Assembly (NCBI RefSeq): GCF_013426915.1
Contig: NZ_AP023182.1
Span: 248,001-312,000 of the forward strand
Source of the DNA: Paraburkholderia sp. PGU19
GTDB taxonomy: Bacteria; Pseudomonadota; Gammaproteobacteria; Burkholderiales; Burkholderiaceae
Direction: 5' to 3'
Length of the DNA stretch: 64,000 nt
Part shown: one piece after another, positions 62,211 to 64,000 of the stretch
Position numbering within the stretch: the first letter of the stretch is position 1
Layout: each line of letters opens with the position of its first letter
Notes under the pieces: model-generated
Seen by the model: the letters and a program-made list of their open reading frames with translations, nothing else
Database searches by the model: none
Told to the model about the DNA's origin: nothing
Translations under genes and position numbers: made by a program

Positions 62211-63536
62211 ATGCACACAGCGCACACAGCGCCCCTGGATTCCGTATCTGATCGGCCCCGCGCCGAGGCCGTCTACCGCAAGGTCACCATCCGGCTTCTG
62301 CCATTTCTTTTCATCTGCTATGTGTTCGCCTACATGGACCGCGCGAACATCGGCTTTGCGCATTTGCAGTTTTCACGCGATGTCGGGCTGTCGGATGCCG
62401 CATTCGGGCTTGGCGTCGGACTCTTTTACGTCGGCTACATGCTATTCGAGGTGCCGAGCAATCTCTGGCTCGAACGCGTCGGCGTCAGGAAGACGCTGCT
62501 GCGCATCATGGTGTTGTGGGGTCTCGTGTCCGCCGCAACGGCATTCGTGCAGACGCCGACGCAGTTCTACATCGCGCGCATATTGCTCGGCGCTGCCGAA
62601 GCGGGCTTCTTTCCCGGCGTGATCCTTTACTTCACATACTGGTTTCCAGCGGCGCGCCGCGCGCGAGTGACGGCGATCTTCATGACGGCCATCTGCGTGT
62701 CGGGAATCATCAGCGGCCCGGTTTCGGGGATGATCCTGAACACGCTGTCGGATTTCATGAATGTCAAAGGGTGGCAGTGGCTTTTCGTTCTCGAAGGCCT
62801 GCCTTCCGTGATTGCGGGTCTGTTTGCGTATATGTATCTGACGGACCGCCCGGAGCAGGCAAGCTGGCTGTCATCGCATGAAAAGGACGTTCTGCTCGGC
62901 GAATTGCGCCGTGATGCACAGACAAAAGCCGCGCGAGCTCATGCGTCGATCTGGGTTGCGCTGAAGGAACCGAAGTTCTACTTCCTGACTTTCGCGTACT
63001 TCAGCGTACCGTGGGCAAGCATCGTCGTGCACATCTGGGCACCCAGCGTGATCCAGAAAAGCGGTGTCACGAACTACTGGCACATTGGCCTGCTGTCGGC
63101 GATTCCTTATATCGTCGGTGCGGCTGCGATGTATCTGCTTGGCAGGAACTCCGACCGCATGCTCGAGCGTCGCTGGCACTTCATGGCGAGTTCGGTGATG
63201 GCAGCGTTGGGCGTCGTGTTGCTTCCGGCTTTCGCCAGCCACCCGGGTGCACTGGTCGCGCTGCTTTCCCTCGCGACGGCCGGCTATCTGGGCATGCTGT
63301 CGCTGTTCTGGACTATTCCGCCTGCGTATCTGTCCAGCACGGTTGCAGCAAGCGGGATTGGTCTCATCAGCAGCCTCGGGCAGTTCGGCGGCATTTCCGC
63401 GCCGACAGTCATCGGATTCGCTTCTACGCATTTCGGCAGCAGTGCGCTCGGCCTGTATGCGGTGGCGATCGTGTCGATTCTCGGCGGGCTTGCTATCGTG
63501 CTGGGTATTCCGGCTCGCGCCATCAGCGAGAAATAG
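62211..63536 (+). CDS. MFS transporter, anion:cation symporter type
   Basis: A 441-residue membrane protein with about 12 hydrophobic segments. The first loop and helix MDRANIGFAHLQFSRDVGLSD, and the loop following helix 2 with PSNLWLERVGVRKTLLRIM, are hallmarks of the phthalate/tartrate/4-hydroxyphenylacetate-type symporters. It should take up an organic anion for the divergent acyl-CoA ligase. Start ATG 62211 has a tggaga ribosome site; ATG 62196 would add five residues. Confidence 0.88.
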   Translation: MHTAHTAPLDSVSDRPRAEAVYRKVTIRLLPFLFICYVFAYMDRANIGFAHLQFSRDVGLSDAAFGLGVGLFYVGYMLFEVPSNLWLERVGVRKTLLRIMVLWGLVSAATAFVQTPTQFYIARILLGAAEAGFFPGVILYFTYWFPAARRARVTAIFMTAICVSGIISGPVSGMILNTLSDFMNVKGWQWLFVLEGLPSVIAGLFAYMYLTDRPEQASWLSSHEKDVLLGELRRDAQTKAARAHASIWVALKEPKFYFLTFAYFSVPWASIVVHIWAPSVIQKSGVTNYWHIGLLSAIPYIVGAAAMYLLGRNSDRMLERRWHFMASSVMAALGVVLLPAFASHPGALVALLSLATAGYLGMLSLFWTIPPAYLSSTVAASGIGLISSLGQFGGISAPTVIGFASTHFGSSALGLYAVAIVSILGGLAIVLGIPARAISEK

Positions 63537-63548
63537 TAGACAGGCGCG

Positions 63549-64000
63549 CTATCCCTCGATATGCATCGTCGCGATAACGATCTCGTCGCGCAGGCGAAGC
63601 AGTGGCGGCGCAAGCGAATCCACCACCGACTCTAACGAATCGACCGTACGCACACTGAAGTTGAGCACCGTTAGCCGATGCCCCGGTATGGCAAGCGGTG
63701 CCGCAAGCGAAACCACCTCAGGCTGCCAGGTGGCAACGCAATATCCGCGCTGATGGACGGCCCGCACGGCATCGGCGATCTCCTTCTCCAGCGCGGCCCA
63801 CCCTGCGCGCTTGCGGCGCCTGAAACGCTCGATCATCGACATGAAGTCTGCCGGCGATTGCATCGCGAGCCACGCCCGTCCCAGCGATGTCAGTTCCATC
63901 GGCACACGTTGGCCGGAAACGACTGTACGCAGCGACGCGCGCGGACTATAGCGGACCGACTCCAGATACACCATGTCCTCACCGTCTGCACCTGCTATTC
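63549..64000 (-). CDS. IclR-family regulator, C-terminal part
   Basis: The frame is open from the right window edge and stops at 63549, so only the effector-binding domain (about 150 residues) is visible: MVYLESVRYSPRASLR, MELTSLGRAWLA and a GYCVATWQPEVVSLAAPLAIPG segment are typical. The helix-turn-helix domain lies beyond the window. It is convergent with the MFS gene, 12 bases away, and probably acts on the paired palindromes at 62044 and 62090. Confidence 0.85.
   Translation of the reverse strand, partial: IAGADGEDMVYLESVRYSPRASLRTVVSGQRVPMELTSLGRAWLAMQSPADFMSMIERFRRRKRAGWAALEKEIADAVRAVHQRGYCVATWQPEVVSLAAPLAIPGHRLTVLNFSVRTVDSLESVVDSLAPPLLRLRDEIVIATMHIEG

Noticed and set aside
1..64000. 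CRISPR arrays, tRNA or rRNA genes, insertion sequences, integrases and attachment sites.
   Set aside because: No repeat-spacer pattern, cloverleaf sequence with CCA-type end, transposase or integrase motif, or flanking direct repeats were seen anywhere in the window.

Overview
The window is GC-rich DNA with dense operons, many 1-4 nt start/stop overlaps and Burkholderia-like proteins. It most likely comes from a Paraburkholderia-type betaproteobacterium able to use one-carbon (C1) compounds. I saw no rRNA, tRNA, insertion sequence or CRISPR array.

Left part (about 0.3-18.2 kb): genes to make and use tetrahydromethanopterin (H4MPT) and methylofuran (MYFR). A plus-strand operon carries beta-RFAP synthase, mtdB, an ATP-grasp ligase, mch, a RimK-type ATP-grasp ligase and a CitG-like protein. 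folB lies alone on the minus strand. A second plus-strand operon holds a dmrB-type flavoprotein, a pteroate-synthase-like protein, a DUF447 protein and mfnB. A minus-strand operon holds mfnD-, mfnF- and mfnE-like genes. Then comes fhcBADC, the formyltransferase/hydrolase complex. The remnant at the left edge is the C-terminus of a LysR (CbbR-like) regulator.

Middle (18.2-29.2 kb): a LysR regulator diverges from a serine-cycle operon, glyA-sga-hprA-mtkA-mtkB-ppc-mclA. mtdA and fch, which sit between hpr and mtkA in Methylobacterium, are absent. From 29.3 to 42.2 kb a long minus-strand array reads purU, mgdABCD, gmaS, mgsABC, folD and a PLP decarboxylase. This is the N-methylglutamate route for methylamine with its own folate C1 branch. 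MgdABCD is expected to yield methylene-H4F, the GlyA substrate, while H4MPT plus FHC oxidise formaldehyde to formate.

Right of this (42.5-46.1 kb) are an XRE-cupin regulator next to a palindromic operator, a NarL-type response regulator preceded by three small unknown genes, a small plus-strand gene and a strongly structured non-coding stretch ending in an intrinsic terminator (candidate small RNA).

From 46.2 to 55.3 kb a nine-gene plus-strand operon joins an OpuC/ProU-type quaternary-amine ABC importer to a nitrilase-fold amidohydrolase, an acyl-CoA dehydrogenase, an acyl-CoA ligase, a crotonase and a GlxA-type AraC regulator. It looks like an uncharacterised catabolic route for an amide or acid of a quaternary-amine type compound, and might supply methylated amines to the methylotrophy genes.

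The last part (55.7-64 kb) holds a tautomerase, Ohr, an SDR lacking the usual catalytic Tyr, a two-frameshift ACT-domain gene, and an ADP-forming acyl-CoA ligase plus crotonase diverging from an MFS transporter, with two matching palindromes between them and an IclR regulator running off the right edge.
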